From positions 1,872,982 through 1,936,981 of the forward strand of contig NC_037272.1 in NCBI RefSeq assembly GCF_000002425.4: a stretch of 64,000 nt of DNA, in the 5' to 3' direction. Shown here in pieces: positions 1 to 10,199 of the stretch (the first letter of the stretch is position 1; each line of letters starts with the position of its first letter). Under the pieces are notes generated by a model. That model had not been told where the DNA came from, searched no databases, and worked only from the letters and a program-made list of their open reading frames with translations. Position numbers and translations under genes: made by a program. The stretch is from Physcomitrium patens. Taxonomy: Eukaryota; Streptophyta; Bryopsida; Funariales; Funariaceae.

Positions 1-2
1 TG

Positions 3-281
3 GTAGCAATTCATAGTGCAATGGAGGTAATATGGCTAAGATAAGTTTTAGAAGACATTGGACTTGTGCAATTAGAAGCAACTTCAATGAAATGTGACAA
101 TCAAAGATGCCTTACCTTTGCAAAGAACCCAAAGCATCACTCAAGAACCAAGCACATTGACATTCAACATCACTTCATAAGAGAGAAGATTGAAATAGGA
201 GTGATTAACATGAAGTATTATGCAACGAAAGACATGCTTGCAGATTTGCTCACAAAAGTACTAGTGAAGGATAGGCATTAG
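3..281 (+). pseudogene. Ty1/Copia RNase H, C-terminal fragment
   Basis: The stretch from about 66 to 281 encodes the end of a Copia polyprotein. Visible hallmarks are CDNQ followed by AKNP, HSRTKHIDI, HHFIREKI and DMLADLLTK, which are the C-terminal RNase H motifs of plant Copia elements. The same frame extends left to base 3 (AIHSAMEVIWL-like) but contains an in-frame TAA near 42, so it is not a functional frame. RNase H degrades the RNA strand during reverse transcription. The rest of the polyprotein lies outside the window. A Copia 3' LTR follows directly, as expected for the end of such an element. The family assignment is firm; the start is arbitrary. Confidence 0.85.
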
Positions 282-334
282 AAGTTAACAAAGGCACTAG
301 GATTAATAGCCTTTGACTAATAACAAAGTGAGAG

Positions 335-660
335 TATTAAAGTAAGTAAGTATTACTTTAAATAAGTTACTAATAATCAAAGGATAGCAAAATGATGAAA
401 GGAAGTAACTAAGATAGTGGTTAGGATTTAGGTGGCGACTAAATTAAGAAAGAACCTAAGATTTAGTTGGATGAAGTAGAGATGGATGCAATATCAAGAA
501 GATAGAAGTTGTCTTATTGATTATTAATCACCACCTATAAATAAAAGGTGTTGGAAGTGAGAGGTATCTCATTCCACACTTCTCTTGTGTCTAACCTTGC
601 TGATTTCTACTTACTTGTATCTTGCTTATTATATTTATTTAATATTTTTGACATTAAACA
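335..660 (+). repeat. Copia 3' LTR (probable)
   Basis: This non-coding stretch follows the Copia RNase H end. It begins TATTAAAG after a purine-rich GTGAGAG and ends ATTAAACA, compatible with a decayed TGTTAA...TTAACA terminal pair. A TATA-like CTATAAATA lies near 534-542 and is followed by short pyrimidine-rich leader sequence, as in an LTR promoter. Directly to the right begins the integrase of the minus-strand chromovirus. Exact ends are inferred because the 5' LTR is outside the window. Confidence 0.55.
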
Positions 661-975
661 AATGTCACATGATTGAACAAAGTCTTTTATAGCCTTTCAT
701 ATTTGTAGCCGCCAAAAAACTTTAGATATTAATTCCAAAGTCTTGTTGTATCCAAAATATCCTACTGTTGGAAAGTCGTGACTTGCTTGAAGAACACATA
801 AATATGCTTTTTCTTTTGACACATATAGGCATTCTTCAAAATAAAGTAGGTTGTTCTTCAAGTCAAATGTAGAAGTATCATGAGACTTAGAAGAAGTATT
901 CTTAATATCATGAATAAGAGGATCATAGGACATACTTGATTGAATTTGTTTGAAAAAAGTTGAATCAACAATCAA
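661..975 (-). pseudogene. Chromovirus integrase, N-terminal zinc-finger part (copy B)
   Basis: The minus-strand frame from 975 carries a linker and the start of the HHCC integrase domain. Motifs include DPLIHDIKN, NNLLYF, SHDFP, FGYNKTLELIS and FWRLQI. After one TGA the frame continues through KDFVQSC to CDIC, where it stops at the Copia LTR. The matching region of copy E (57830-58140) has the same order with RHDFP and HFGYNKT. The catalytic core is absent here because the element is interrupted. Confidence 0.8.
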
Positions 976-1266
976 TGTTGATTTTATTACTTGAAGATGA
1001 AATTATTCTAGCTTTAATAAAATTATCCTTTGTTAATCTAAAGATGCATATTTTCTTTTAGATACAAGATAAGGACATTTAAAAAAGGTATTGGACAAAC
1101 TTTGTTGTTTTCGTAACCAATAAGTGATATTAAACTCAAATCTTGACAAAAACATGCTCCAATGAGTCTGGAAATGATTCAAAACACGAGCTAATATGAA
1201 ATATTTGAGGTTCTTGTAATCTATATATATAGTAATTAGATTAGAAGTATCTTCTAAATAATGATT

Positions 1267-2340
1267 CTATTCTTGAAAAGAATCCACAATTACAAGAAGC
1301 TCTTTGTTGTGGATCTCATAGTTGATATCAACTATTGAAAATTTCATAGAATGAAAAGTTACTAAGTGAATTTTATCATCTATTTCTATTTGTAAAAATA
1401 TAGCATCCAAAGCAAAGTACAATGCATTTGTTTTCATAAAGAATGCCTTAAAGAAGTCAACGTGATACAAGTTTGGTATAAAAATAAAGATTATCTTTAA
1501 AACTTCAAATATTAGTTCTGTTTCTTGATTCGATTGAAGTTTGTTTTTACAAGTCAAACATGTAAGTGGAGCTACAATTTGAGAGAAGTCCTTGATGAAG
1601 ATCCAATAGTAGTTGACAAATCTCATAAAATATCGGACATCTCAGACCGTTTTGGTGATCTTCAAATCTATAATAGCTTAAATTTTCTTAGAATCCATCA
1701 TAAGTCCATCATTTAAAATGATGTAATCTAAAAAATAAACTTGAGTAATGTGAAATACTCACTTATCTATCTTAGTATAGAATCCTATATCTTTTAATTT
1801 TTGTAATACACAACAAACATGAAGTTCATACTTTTTGTATTCTTAGAATTAATTAAGATATCGTCTAAATAACAAACAACAAAATTATCCAAAAATCCTC
1901 AAAAAACATCATTCATAAGATGTTGAAAAACTACTAGTGTATTTGTAAGTCCAAAAGGCATGATATTATATTCAAAATGTCTATACCTAGTTCGAAATGC
2001 AGTCTTCCATTTATCTCTTTTTTTAATGTTTATTAGATTGTATGCTCCTTAAGTGATTGTATGATTCAATTGATCAAGAAGTCTAAATATTAAAGATAGT
2101 AGATACGTGTTCTTGATGGTGATCTTATTGAATCCTCAATAATCAACACACATCTATAATGATCCATTTTTTTTCTTTACAAATAGAATTGAGGCTTCTA
2201 TTGGAGATTTGAAATAGCATATGAAGTTCTTAGCTAGATTTTTTTTAATATATTCCTTGAATTTGGCTAATTCATTTTGTGATAAATTATAAATTGGTCC
2301 AAATAGGAATTGTATTCCTTCTTGAAGGTCAATTGAACAA
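1267..2340 (-). pseudogene. Chromovirus RT-RNase H (copy B)
   Basis: Reading from about 2340 downward, the region matches reverse transcriptase of copy E. A stretch reading SPIEASILFVKKKNGS is recognisable near 2165-2230, followed by decayed palm sequence. The longest open piece (1626-1267) is the connection and RNase H part, with FVNYYWIFIKDFSQ, DFFKAFFMKT, FHSMKFS and NYEIHNKELL. The normal RNase H start has METDAS, where MKTNAL is seen here, so the catalytic Asp is lost. Frameshifts and stops break the domain throughout. Confidence 0.75.
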
Positions 2341-2559
2341 TCATAGGGATGATGTTCTAGAAGAGTATGTGTATTTTTTTTTTCAAATACATCTTAAAAT
2401 TCTTAATATTGGCTTAGAATGCCACTTGAAGTCTTTACACCATTAAAAATAGGTATGGCATAAATGACACAAGGTGATCTTTTTTTTGTAACATACAAAA
2501 AAGCTCTTGCACCTACAAACATAGGTTTAATTATACTAGACTTGTGATTTTCTACTTGA

Positions 2560-2990
2560 TTAACTATACTCTTAATTATACTTTTAAAAAAATCAAGAAT
2601 ACAAGAAATCCAATCTACTCAGGGATCATACTTTTTTAATCACAATAAGCATAAAGTGATTAGATTAAAGAAAGATCTAATAATATTAAATATCACAAAG
2701 CTATTATGACCATTGGTTATTACTTCTATAGGAAGAGTTTTGTAAATAACATCTCTAAAAGATAACAAATGACCATCTATGACTTTTATGTGAACAAGTT
2801 TAGTTTTTCTTATTAAAGATATATTAAATCTTTTAATAAATTCTTTATTTAAGAAACACACTGAGGCTCTTGAATCTAACAAGACAGAGGTTTTATAATG
2901 TATAGGTCCTAAAATAAAATTTAATATAAAACAAAGAAAGAGTTTTGAGGAGAGAATAGGACCTTTATTAGATATTGTACAAGGTTCCAA
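2560..2990 (-). pseudogene. Chromovirus aspartic protease region (copy B)
   Basis: The minus-strand frame 2990-2640 matches the protease of copy E. The active-site loop, normally LLDSGA, reads LLDSRAS, so the conserved Gly is Arg. Downstream are HIKVIDGH, LPIEVI and NGHNSFVIFNIIR. Retroviral-type aspartic proteases process the Gag-Pol polyprotein. The same Gly-to-Arg change is seen in copies E and F (see findings). Confidence 0.75.
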
Positions 2991-3000
2991 TCACATAGTC

Positions 3001-4689
3001 TCTATTATAGCTAACCAAAATTATTTTCTAATATATTATCTTTTTTGATATTCATACTCCTTATTTTGTAATTATGTCGCTTCTTTGCTTAATGTTGAGT
3101 AGTGTGCTTAGATTCTCTATAATTTAAGTATTATCTTTCCTAATGGCAACAAGTCTTTTCTTGCTCAATATGAAATTTGAAATGTACTGCATTAATTTGT
3201 ATATTCTCTATTTTTAAATGTATGTGTTGTAGATGCGTTGGTATTGCCATGGAATTATAATAACTTTGAAGCCTATTTATTTGACTCTTAGATTAAAATT
3301 TGAAAAGTTGATTATTACACTTTAGAACAAAATCAATTGCTTGATTCAATGTTTGAAGATCAAGTAAGTTGAGCATCAATTTCTTTACTTTATATTGTAA
3401 TCCATAGAAAAAGTATAGTATCATTTCATTTAATATCAGTCATAAGTTATTAAAATTGTGAAGCATATAATATTACAGATCGATTTTTTTGTCATAAAAT
3501 ATGGATCTTGTTGGTTGTTGTAGAATAAGTAGTTATTTTCAGAATGTAGATACTTAGTGTATAGTGTAAATAAGGATAGATAATTGCTGAAAAAGTGGTT
3601 CAACAGATAGAATGGATGAATAGTCAGGAAAAGTAGTTATCATCTATAGTATAGGAGTTGGTATCTCGGGGTAGTATAAGGAGGATGGGAGAGGGGAAGA
3701 AAATACGAGAGTGCAATAGTTTTGAGCCGGAGATAAGCTTGGTATTATCTCTTCTTCTTAGTTTTCTTGTTTCTTTTGTGTTAGTGTTGATTCTAATAAA
3801 GAGGGTCAATTTAATGAAGCAATGTTTGATTTACGAAGTTGTTTATGGATCACTGTTTATCAATTGTTGTGAAAGATTGAGGACGTATGGAAGTTTTCAA
3901 TCACTGTTTATGGCAAGGTTGTAAGTTCAGTGGAAGAAATTGTAATCGAAGGAATTGTCTTGATCAGATTCTGTGGATTGGAAGTTGTTTGTTCGAGGAT
4001 TTGGGGTATGCTTGTGTATTTGTGAATTACACAAGGTACTAAAATCGATGTCGTGGATGTTATTGTATTGATATGAGAGAGTGGACAGTAGGACGAAAAG
4101 TTAAGTATTCTTCGGTATGGTAAGCATTCAGTAGTAGTGGTTAATTATGTGATCCTAAAAATTGGAGCTCATATACATGGTCTTTCCTTGTGTTCGAATT
4201 CTCCTATACAAGTTTATTCTAGGAAGTTTCTTCCGAAATAAGTAAAACGACAACCACAGTTGCAACATGAGTTGTATCATATTCTCCATTTATGGATCAA
4301 ATCTTGATTAAAAAAGCCTCCAAATTATTCAATATTAGATCTCGTCTTTCAAAAAAAGATGAAAATCATGACAATACTGAACTTGAAAGAAGTGCACTTA
4401 TGAATCTAACTTATGATTTTGAAATTGGATAGCTTTGGAGTTGAAGTTTAATCTCAAATTGTACTTGATTGATAAATCAAAACTTAGATCTTCTGCCATC
4501 AAACTTCTCAGGCATGGCAATTTTTGATTCTTTAGTATCAAAAGGATATTCTACTATAGAAAAAAGGACATGATTGGATACAAATGTTGAAGTAGCTTCA
4601 ATCATATCTATATCTTTACTTCCTGTCATTTTTGTTGCTCCTTGTAGTGGTAAATTTAGTTGATGCATCATAAGTATTAACTTCTTCAA
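3001..4689 (-). pseudogene. Chromovirus gag (copy B), split by a solo LTR
   Basis: The N-terminal part lies at 4689-4477 (MHQLNLPLQGATK, then AMPEKFDGRRSKF). It matches copy E at 45113-45325. The middle part at 4400-4264 corresponds to E 53797-53940 (a FSSFLERRD-like stretch) and the remainder resumes at 3513. Between 4258 and 3519 sits an unrelated insertion. Gag would form the virus-like particle. Numerous stops and indels are present, and the zinc knuckle is not clearly readable. Confidence 0.65.
3519..4258. mobile_element. Solo LTR inserted in gag of copy B
   Basis: The segment begins TGTAGAATAAG and ends GACAACCACA, so it has TG...CA ends. It is flanked by GTTGT on the left (3514-3518) and GTTGC on the right (4259-4263), a 5-bp target duplication with one transition. 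Removing it and one duplication rejoins the gag sequence exactly as in copy E near 53940. At 740 bp, non-coding and somewhat more GC-rich than its surroundings, it is best read as a solo LTR. The parent family is not otherwise seen in this window and the orientation is undetermined. Confidence 0.7.
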
Positions 4690-4950
4690 TTGCTCTTATA
4701 TTTATATCATTGCACTATTCATTTCAATAAGCTATGCTATTATAATACTAAAAAAATAAATATCTAATATTGCTTAAGACAAGCAAAAGAGGGAACTTAA
4801 GAACAAAAAAGATACTAAAATAATATTAATTTAAAAGAGGATAATCCTTAACTTCTAATATGCTTATGTCTTATAAAAAAATAAAAAAATAAATCACTCT
4901 TAATGAAAAAAAACCAAAGCTCTAATATTATAAGTGTATTTATTTCAATC

Positions 4951-5492
4951 TATCAAGGACATAAATTAGAAGGAAATGCATAAACTTAAGAAATCTTTAT
5001 AAAAAGAAAAGTGGTAAAATAAAAATAAATTAGTATGTATATTAAAAAGAAATTGAAATGGCTATTGCCAAAAGATAAAAAAACTAGAGATTCTTAAATC
5101 TAGACTAGAAGCAAAAAAAAGAGTTGACAAGAGTGAAGAAGGCTTCGTTCTTGCCTCTATACATACTATCTAATTATGTGGGGATATTCTATAGGACCTC
5201 TAATATGTGTTGACTTTGTAAGACATATGCCTTAGCTTGCAATGCAAGTTTTTTGCATGTGGGCCATATAGTTAGCTTGTTCTTCAAGCTACCAACATGT
5301 ATGGCACATGGTCAACTTGTTGACTATATTTTTAATCTAAAAAGTCAACTATAGATACTTATAAAGTCAAAGCTACATCTATTAAGCTTCTAAAAAGCTT
5401 TTATAGAAGATATTATAGAATTAAATTATTTTTACCTAACTTTTATATAATCATATATGTAATTATTGATTTACATGTATATGTCCATGACA
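4951..5492 (-). repeat. 5' LTR of chromovirus copy B
   Basis: On the minus strand it starts TGTCATGGACATA and ends GTCCTTGATA. It aligns along its length with the LTRs of copy E (TGTCACGGACATA ... TTGACA), including the TATA region and the 'acaagagtgaagaag' leader seen in reverse near 5127-5145. A decayed primer-binding site (AATATTAGAGC, minus strand, about 4917-4927) follows, as in E. Confidence 0.85.
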
Positions 5493-5849
5493 TTGGCTAG
5501 TAAAGATGTTTTTTTTTCCAACAAATTATCTTATTCTATTCACTTGTTTTATTTTATTTTAATTATTTAAAACTATTAATATATATATATATATATTTTT
5601 TCTTCTTTTTTTTCTTTTTGAATAATTTTTCATCAAAGATTCTACTTTAATTTTCTATTTTAATTACAAAAATCATAAATTATAAAAAATTAATTCTACA
5701 ACTATCATTTTGATTTCTATTTATTTAATAAATTTTACACTACTTATTATATATTATGATTTTAAGTACAACAATTGTCTTTTTTGTACTAAATACATAA
5801 GTAAATTAATTTTGTAGCTGACAAATATTTTAAATGTATGACCTTTGAA

Positions 5850-6086
5850 TCATAAAGATTTTTTTAAAAAATTTATATATTCTATTTTTAGATATAAGGT
5901 AAAAATTCCTTCCAAAAGTTTAGAAATTTCAAATTTTTCATAAATTGTATTTTTGAAACTACACATGTTAGTAGTACAGTTGCCAATCATTAAGATATCA
6001 TCTATATATGTTGTGATAAGGATAACTACACCTCTTTTGGCTCTTAAGTATAAGGTGTAGTCACCTACTTTATGTAGAAAATCCAC
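5850..6086 (-). pseudogene. Copia reverse transcriptase fragment
   Basis: The frame holds YTLYL, VILITTYIDDILMIGN and FEISKLLEG. The YIDD box with surrounding VILI..YVDD..I.GN residues is the catalytic palm motif of Ty1/Copia RT, and FEISDLG-like sequence follows in intact relatives. Only about 78 codons are open. The flanking RT sequence continues in a broken form up to about 6700. Confidence 0.85.
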
Positions 6087-7547
6087 ACTCTTTAAATATA
6101 AGTCTATTTATTGTATTATATATAATGCTTATTTTAATTTATTCAAAGCCTTTTATAATCTACATATCAAATTTTTTTTTTAATACTTTAAAATCTTAAG
6201 ATTAAATAATATAAATATATTTTTTAAAATTTTTATGTAAAAAAGTTGTTTTCATATCCATATGACATAACTTTTAGTTGTTTTGAATAATAATAGAAAC
6301 CATTGCTCTAATTAGCACTCATTTAACTATAAGTACAAATGTTTCTTTATAGTCTATTTTCTCTTGTAGTTTAAAACCTCTTATGACCAAACATATTTTT
6401 TATTTTTGTAACATGTCATCTATATTTATTTTTTTCTTATATACCTATTTTGTTGAGATTGCAAACTTACCTAGTAGTAGAGATGTAAAAAACTATGTTT
6501 GATTCTTGTAGATGGATTCAATTTCTTTAATTATTACTAGCATCCAACATAGTTGAGTCACAATCTTTAAAAATGTTATTGGCTCTATTTGAAATAGAAT
6601 CAACAATCCTACAAAATAATCTTTGAGTCAATTAGGATAATAGATTTATTTTTCTAATTGAACTATTATTGATAATGTCCACACAAAACTTATACTTTGT
6701 ATAAATTGTACAAATTATGTTGTATCTAAGATTGAAGGTGGTATTAATTAAATATTACAATAATTAAAGCAATGATAGAGATGTCATTGCTTATATTAGA
6801 AGTGGGCCATTTTTCAAGATCACTAAGTAGATAGTTGTAGAAATAACATAAACAAGGTTGTATTGGTGGCAAATTTATCATCAAGCAAAAATCCAAGGTT
6901 TGTTATGGTAGCTCTTCAATAGTTATGTTTGTATTGCATATGAAATTGAATGATTTGTCAAATATTATGATTAATTTTCAATTAGTTATAATGGTATTAA
7001 AGTTGAATAAATATCATTTTTAAATATAGAAGAGATTTTTAATTGGAATAAAATAAATTGTATCTCTAAAGCTAATTTTAACAAGTCACCATTGATCAAT
7101 GATAAATGATTGTTATGCATTGTGTTAAATGGAGCATAGTCCAATGTAGATTCGGTTGTATATGTGTTGTAAAATTACAACTCATTAAATACTATGTCTC
7201 TTCAAATTGTGACTCTTTTTAGCATAGATAGATAAATGTGATAGATCTTGATATAATCATCATATTCTATTATATTCCTATATATTGATATAAATTAGAA
7301 TTTATTTCTTATATGTACTCTAATATAAACATGAAAATGGTAATTAAAAATCTTAAGATGATGCAATTTTGGCTTGGCTTCAGTAAAAGCTTCTTTTAGA
7401 AATAAGTTTTGATCATTTACTTAGATTGGATTTTTATTAAGTAAGCAAATTGTAGTCTTTTTTGCCTCTTGACATAGAAAGTTGGACATTCTTTTTGATA
7501 GTAATATGCATTTAATTCATTCTTATTTTATTATATTTTATTACTCA

Positions 7548-7664
7548 ACAATTCCATTTTGTTGAGGTATATATATTTGCATAAGATTGTCTCAAGATTT
7601 GCAAAAAAAATTCAAAGGCTCCTGAAATAAAATTTTCATCATTATCTATTCTTATAGATTTTAT
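7548..7664 (-). pseudogene. Copia integrase core motif
   Basis: One minus-strand frame reads KSIRIDNDENFISGAFEFF, followed after a shift by a YTPQQNG-like stretch. This corresponds to the IKTLRSDNGGEF...YTPQQNG region of Copia integrases, which holds the second catalytic Asp. Gly-Gly is changed to Asp-Glu here. It is a relic, useful only for orienting the element. Confidence 0.7.
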
Positions 7665-8331
7665 CTAATATCTACTTTGTTTTTCTATCATGGTTACAAA
7701 TTCAACAAACTTATTAAGCATCTATTTTTTTTCTTTGAAAAAATAAATCTAGATCTTTTTTATATATTCATTAAAAAATATTAAAAAATATTTAGTACCT
7801 AAAAGAAAATTCAGTAGCAATAGACCATAAAGGTCAAAGTGGATTAATTCTAACAACTTATTTAATCTTGATGTTCCACCTTTTGATATTTGTTCTCTTG
7901 TATATTTACCTTCAAGGCAATGATAACATATTGTCTATTTTACCTCAAAGTTCAATAGTTCATATAACAAGCCACTTGAGCCTAGCATAGCTAATACAAA
8001 GAAGCCAATATAGCCAAAGCAACAATGCCATAAATAAAAGAGTCAAACTATAATTGTTGAATTTAGCTTTAATTATGAGCTTTCAACTTGAAAATCTTTT
8101 TTAATATTAAAGATAATATCATACTTTGGAATTTTAGACCTCTTTTTTTGTAATTAACTTATATAATTTTAATAAAAGATCTCAATATCCAACAATGACT
8201 AACTATGGTAGATTTTTTTTAATTAGAAAAATACATTTATTCCTTTTAAAAACTAAGATATGATTGTTGCTTTTAATGTATTGTCCAACAAATAAGAAGT
8301 TTTGTTTTAATTTTGAAATATATAAAATATT

Positions 8332-8541
8332 TCAAAGACTATTTATTTCTTTAGTATAATTAAGTAGAGTAACATCTCTATGACCTTGTACAATGTATGC
8401 CTTTTTATTTGCCATGGCTATTGAGATATAATTAGTAGACCTTTCTAACAACAAGAATACTTCTTGATTTTTTGAAAAATGCTTCGATATTTTACTATCT
8501 ATTATCCAATCTTTATCATAAGAAGATGCTACCGGTGGCAC
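8332..8541 (-). pseudogene. Copia aspartic protease relic
   Basis: The frame reads DKDWIIDSKISKHFS, then SIAMANKKAYIVQGHRDVTL. Intact Copia proteases have WIIDSGAS.HM followed by a V.VA.. ..Y.V.G.GDV.L pattern, so the match is clear. The active-site Gly is replaced by Lys, so it would be inactive. Confidence 0.75.
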
Positions 8542-9748
8542 TTATAAAGTAGTTTAAATATCATTTGGAGTGAGAGATTGTTCATTGAATAAATCTTCTA
8601 GATACTTTGTTCTTAGTTGATAACGTCCAAAAAAGAGTAGTTCTATGATTCAATATTATATTATTATATATCCAGGTTTTCCATAGCAATGAAAAACTTA
8701 CTCTTCTTGAGACTTCATTTATTTTTTTTAAAGTATTGATTTTGTTATAAGAAGTATAATGGTTGAGATGAAGATGCTAATATAAAGCTAGAGCTATTGG
8801 ATCCAAAAACTAGGTGTTGTTGATTTCTCAAAGCACTTTTTATTCTAAAAACTAATGCTTTTTCTTAAGAGTCAAATCATAGTTTTATATCAATCTCTTC
8901 CATATGCAATTTGCTAGCTAAATTAGCTAAGGTAGAAATGACTTCCTTAGCTCTTAGTATTCCTACAAAAATTTCAAACTTTACAAGCAGATTTTTGGAA
9001 ATCTTATGAATTATTACTATTTTTAAAGATAGTTAATTTATTTCTTATAAGTCATTGGGTAAGTCATAAACATACTATAGAAATGACAAGATTGTTATAT
9101 CATTAGATATTTTTAAGTTTTTTCATTTATTTAGAGTAACCATAATATTAGTAATAGTTTATGTTAAGTATACATTTGTTAAAACTTTTTATACTATAAT
9201 AGAGTCTAAGATATGTAATATATAAGATTTCACCATATCTATTAGAGATAACTTAAGGAAATTTATTACTCTAGTTTTTCTTCCATGAAATTACTTTTTT
9301 ATAAGGTGATAGGTGTCACTATGGGTGCAATTACAAATTTGGAATTCTTTGGACTTTTATTTCCTGATTCTTCATCTTTATTATTAATCTCTTTTCTTCT
9401 ATCATCTCTTGATTGTTAGAGGTCTTGAATCTTGAAAGAATCTCGAGTATCAGCTAGAATTGTCTTTAACTATAATGATTTTACATACTTTAATACTAAA
9501 TAAACAACCTCTCAAAGATCTTTTTTCTCAAAAATACTTTTAATAATATTTTTACAAGATTTGTAGTTCTCAAGCCCAAATAATATTTTTGAAGTGGCTA
9601 TTATAGAATTCATTATTTTTATTTCAACCTTACTATTGTGATTCTAATAATTTGCTCAAGTAACTCACACATTATATTGTTGTATTCATAACTCTCATAC
9701 ATAAAGTTGCTTGAACTTTCTTGAAGCTACTAATCTCTAAGTGGCTTA

Positions 9749-9759
9749 CTTTGATATCA
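9749..9759 (-). other. Copia primer-binding site (decayed)
   Basis: The minus strand reads TGATATCAAAG, close to TGGTATCAGAG, the initiator-tRNA-Met primer site common in plant Copia elements. If correct, the element's 5' LTR occupies roughly 9763-10200, an AT-rich non-coding stretch without clear ends. Confidence 0.45.
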
Positions 9760-10199
9760 TATTACATAAGTACCATTACAAGTATATATACTTCAATATT
9801 AAAAAAGAAGTATTGCTTCTTATATATACTAATAGAAGATATATAATTGTTAATATCCAAATTAATATCTGGTCACAAAGATGCATCTTTTGATTACTCA
9901 ACATTAATGAGATGATTTTGTAAAAAAAAAATTTAGTTGTATTATAATATTCATACTATATATCTTATATAGATTATTTATTTTTGTTCTTTGATATGTT
10001 CTTAGAATTTATTTTAAATAATTATTTCTACATATATTGTATGGTTATATAGCAAAAAAAATACAATTATAATATCTTATAAGCAAATAGCATTGATTTT
10101 TAAATAAGATTTATTTGACAAGTATTGTATATATTGTAGAATATGCATCAATATTAAACAATCACACAACAAAAACCTAAAAATGCTTCAAATATCTGT

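Larger units (their letters stand above)
661..5492 (-). mobile_element. Decayed chromovirus (Gypsy), copy B, truncated
   Basis: Reading the minus strand from 5492 downward gives the 5' LTR (5492-4951), a decayed primer site, gag, protease, RT, RNase H and the start of integrase. It is cut at about 661 inside the integrase zinc-finger region by the Copia 3' LTR. Order and sequence match the better preserved copy E (44289-60396). A solo LTR sits inside its gag. Multiple stops and frameshifts in every domain show that it is dead. The junction suggests that the Copia element inserted into B and that the rest of B lies to the left of the window. Confidence 0.85.
5500..9762 (-). mobile_element. Decayed Ty1/Copia element, minus strand
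   Basis: Going down the minus strand there is a tRNA-Met-like primer site (about 9759-9749), a gag-like AT-rich region, protease (8541-8332), an integrase core motif (7664-7548) and RT (6086-5850). That is the PR-IN-RT order that defines Copia. RNase H is missing, because chromovirus B's LTR begins at 5492, so B probably inserted here. The parts between the listed motifs are too decayed to assign. Stops and frameshifts are everywhere. Confidence 0.75.
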
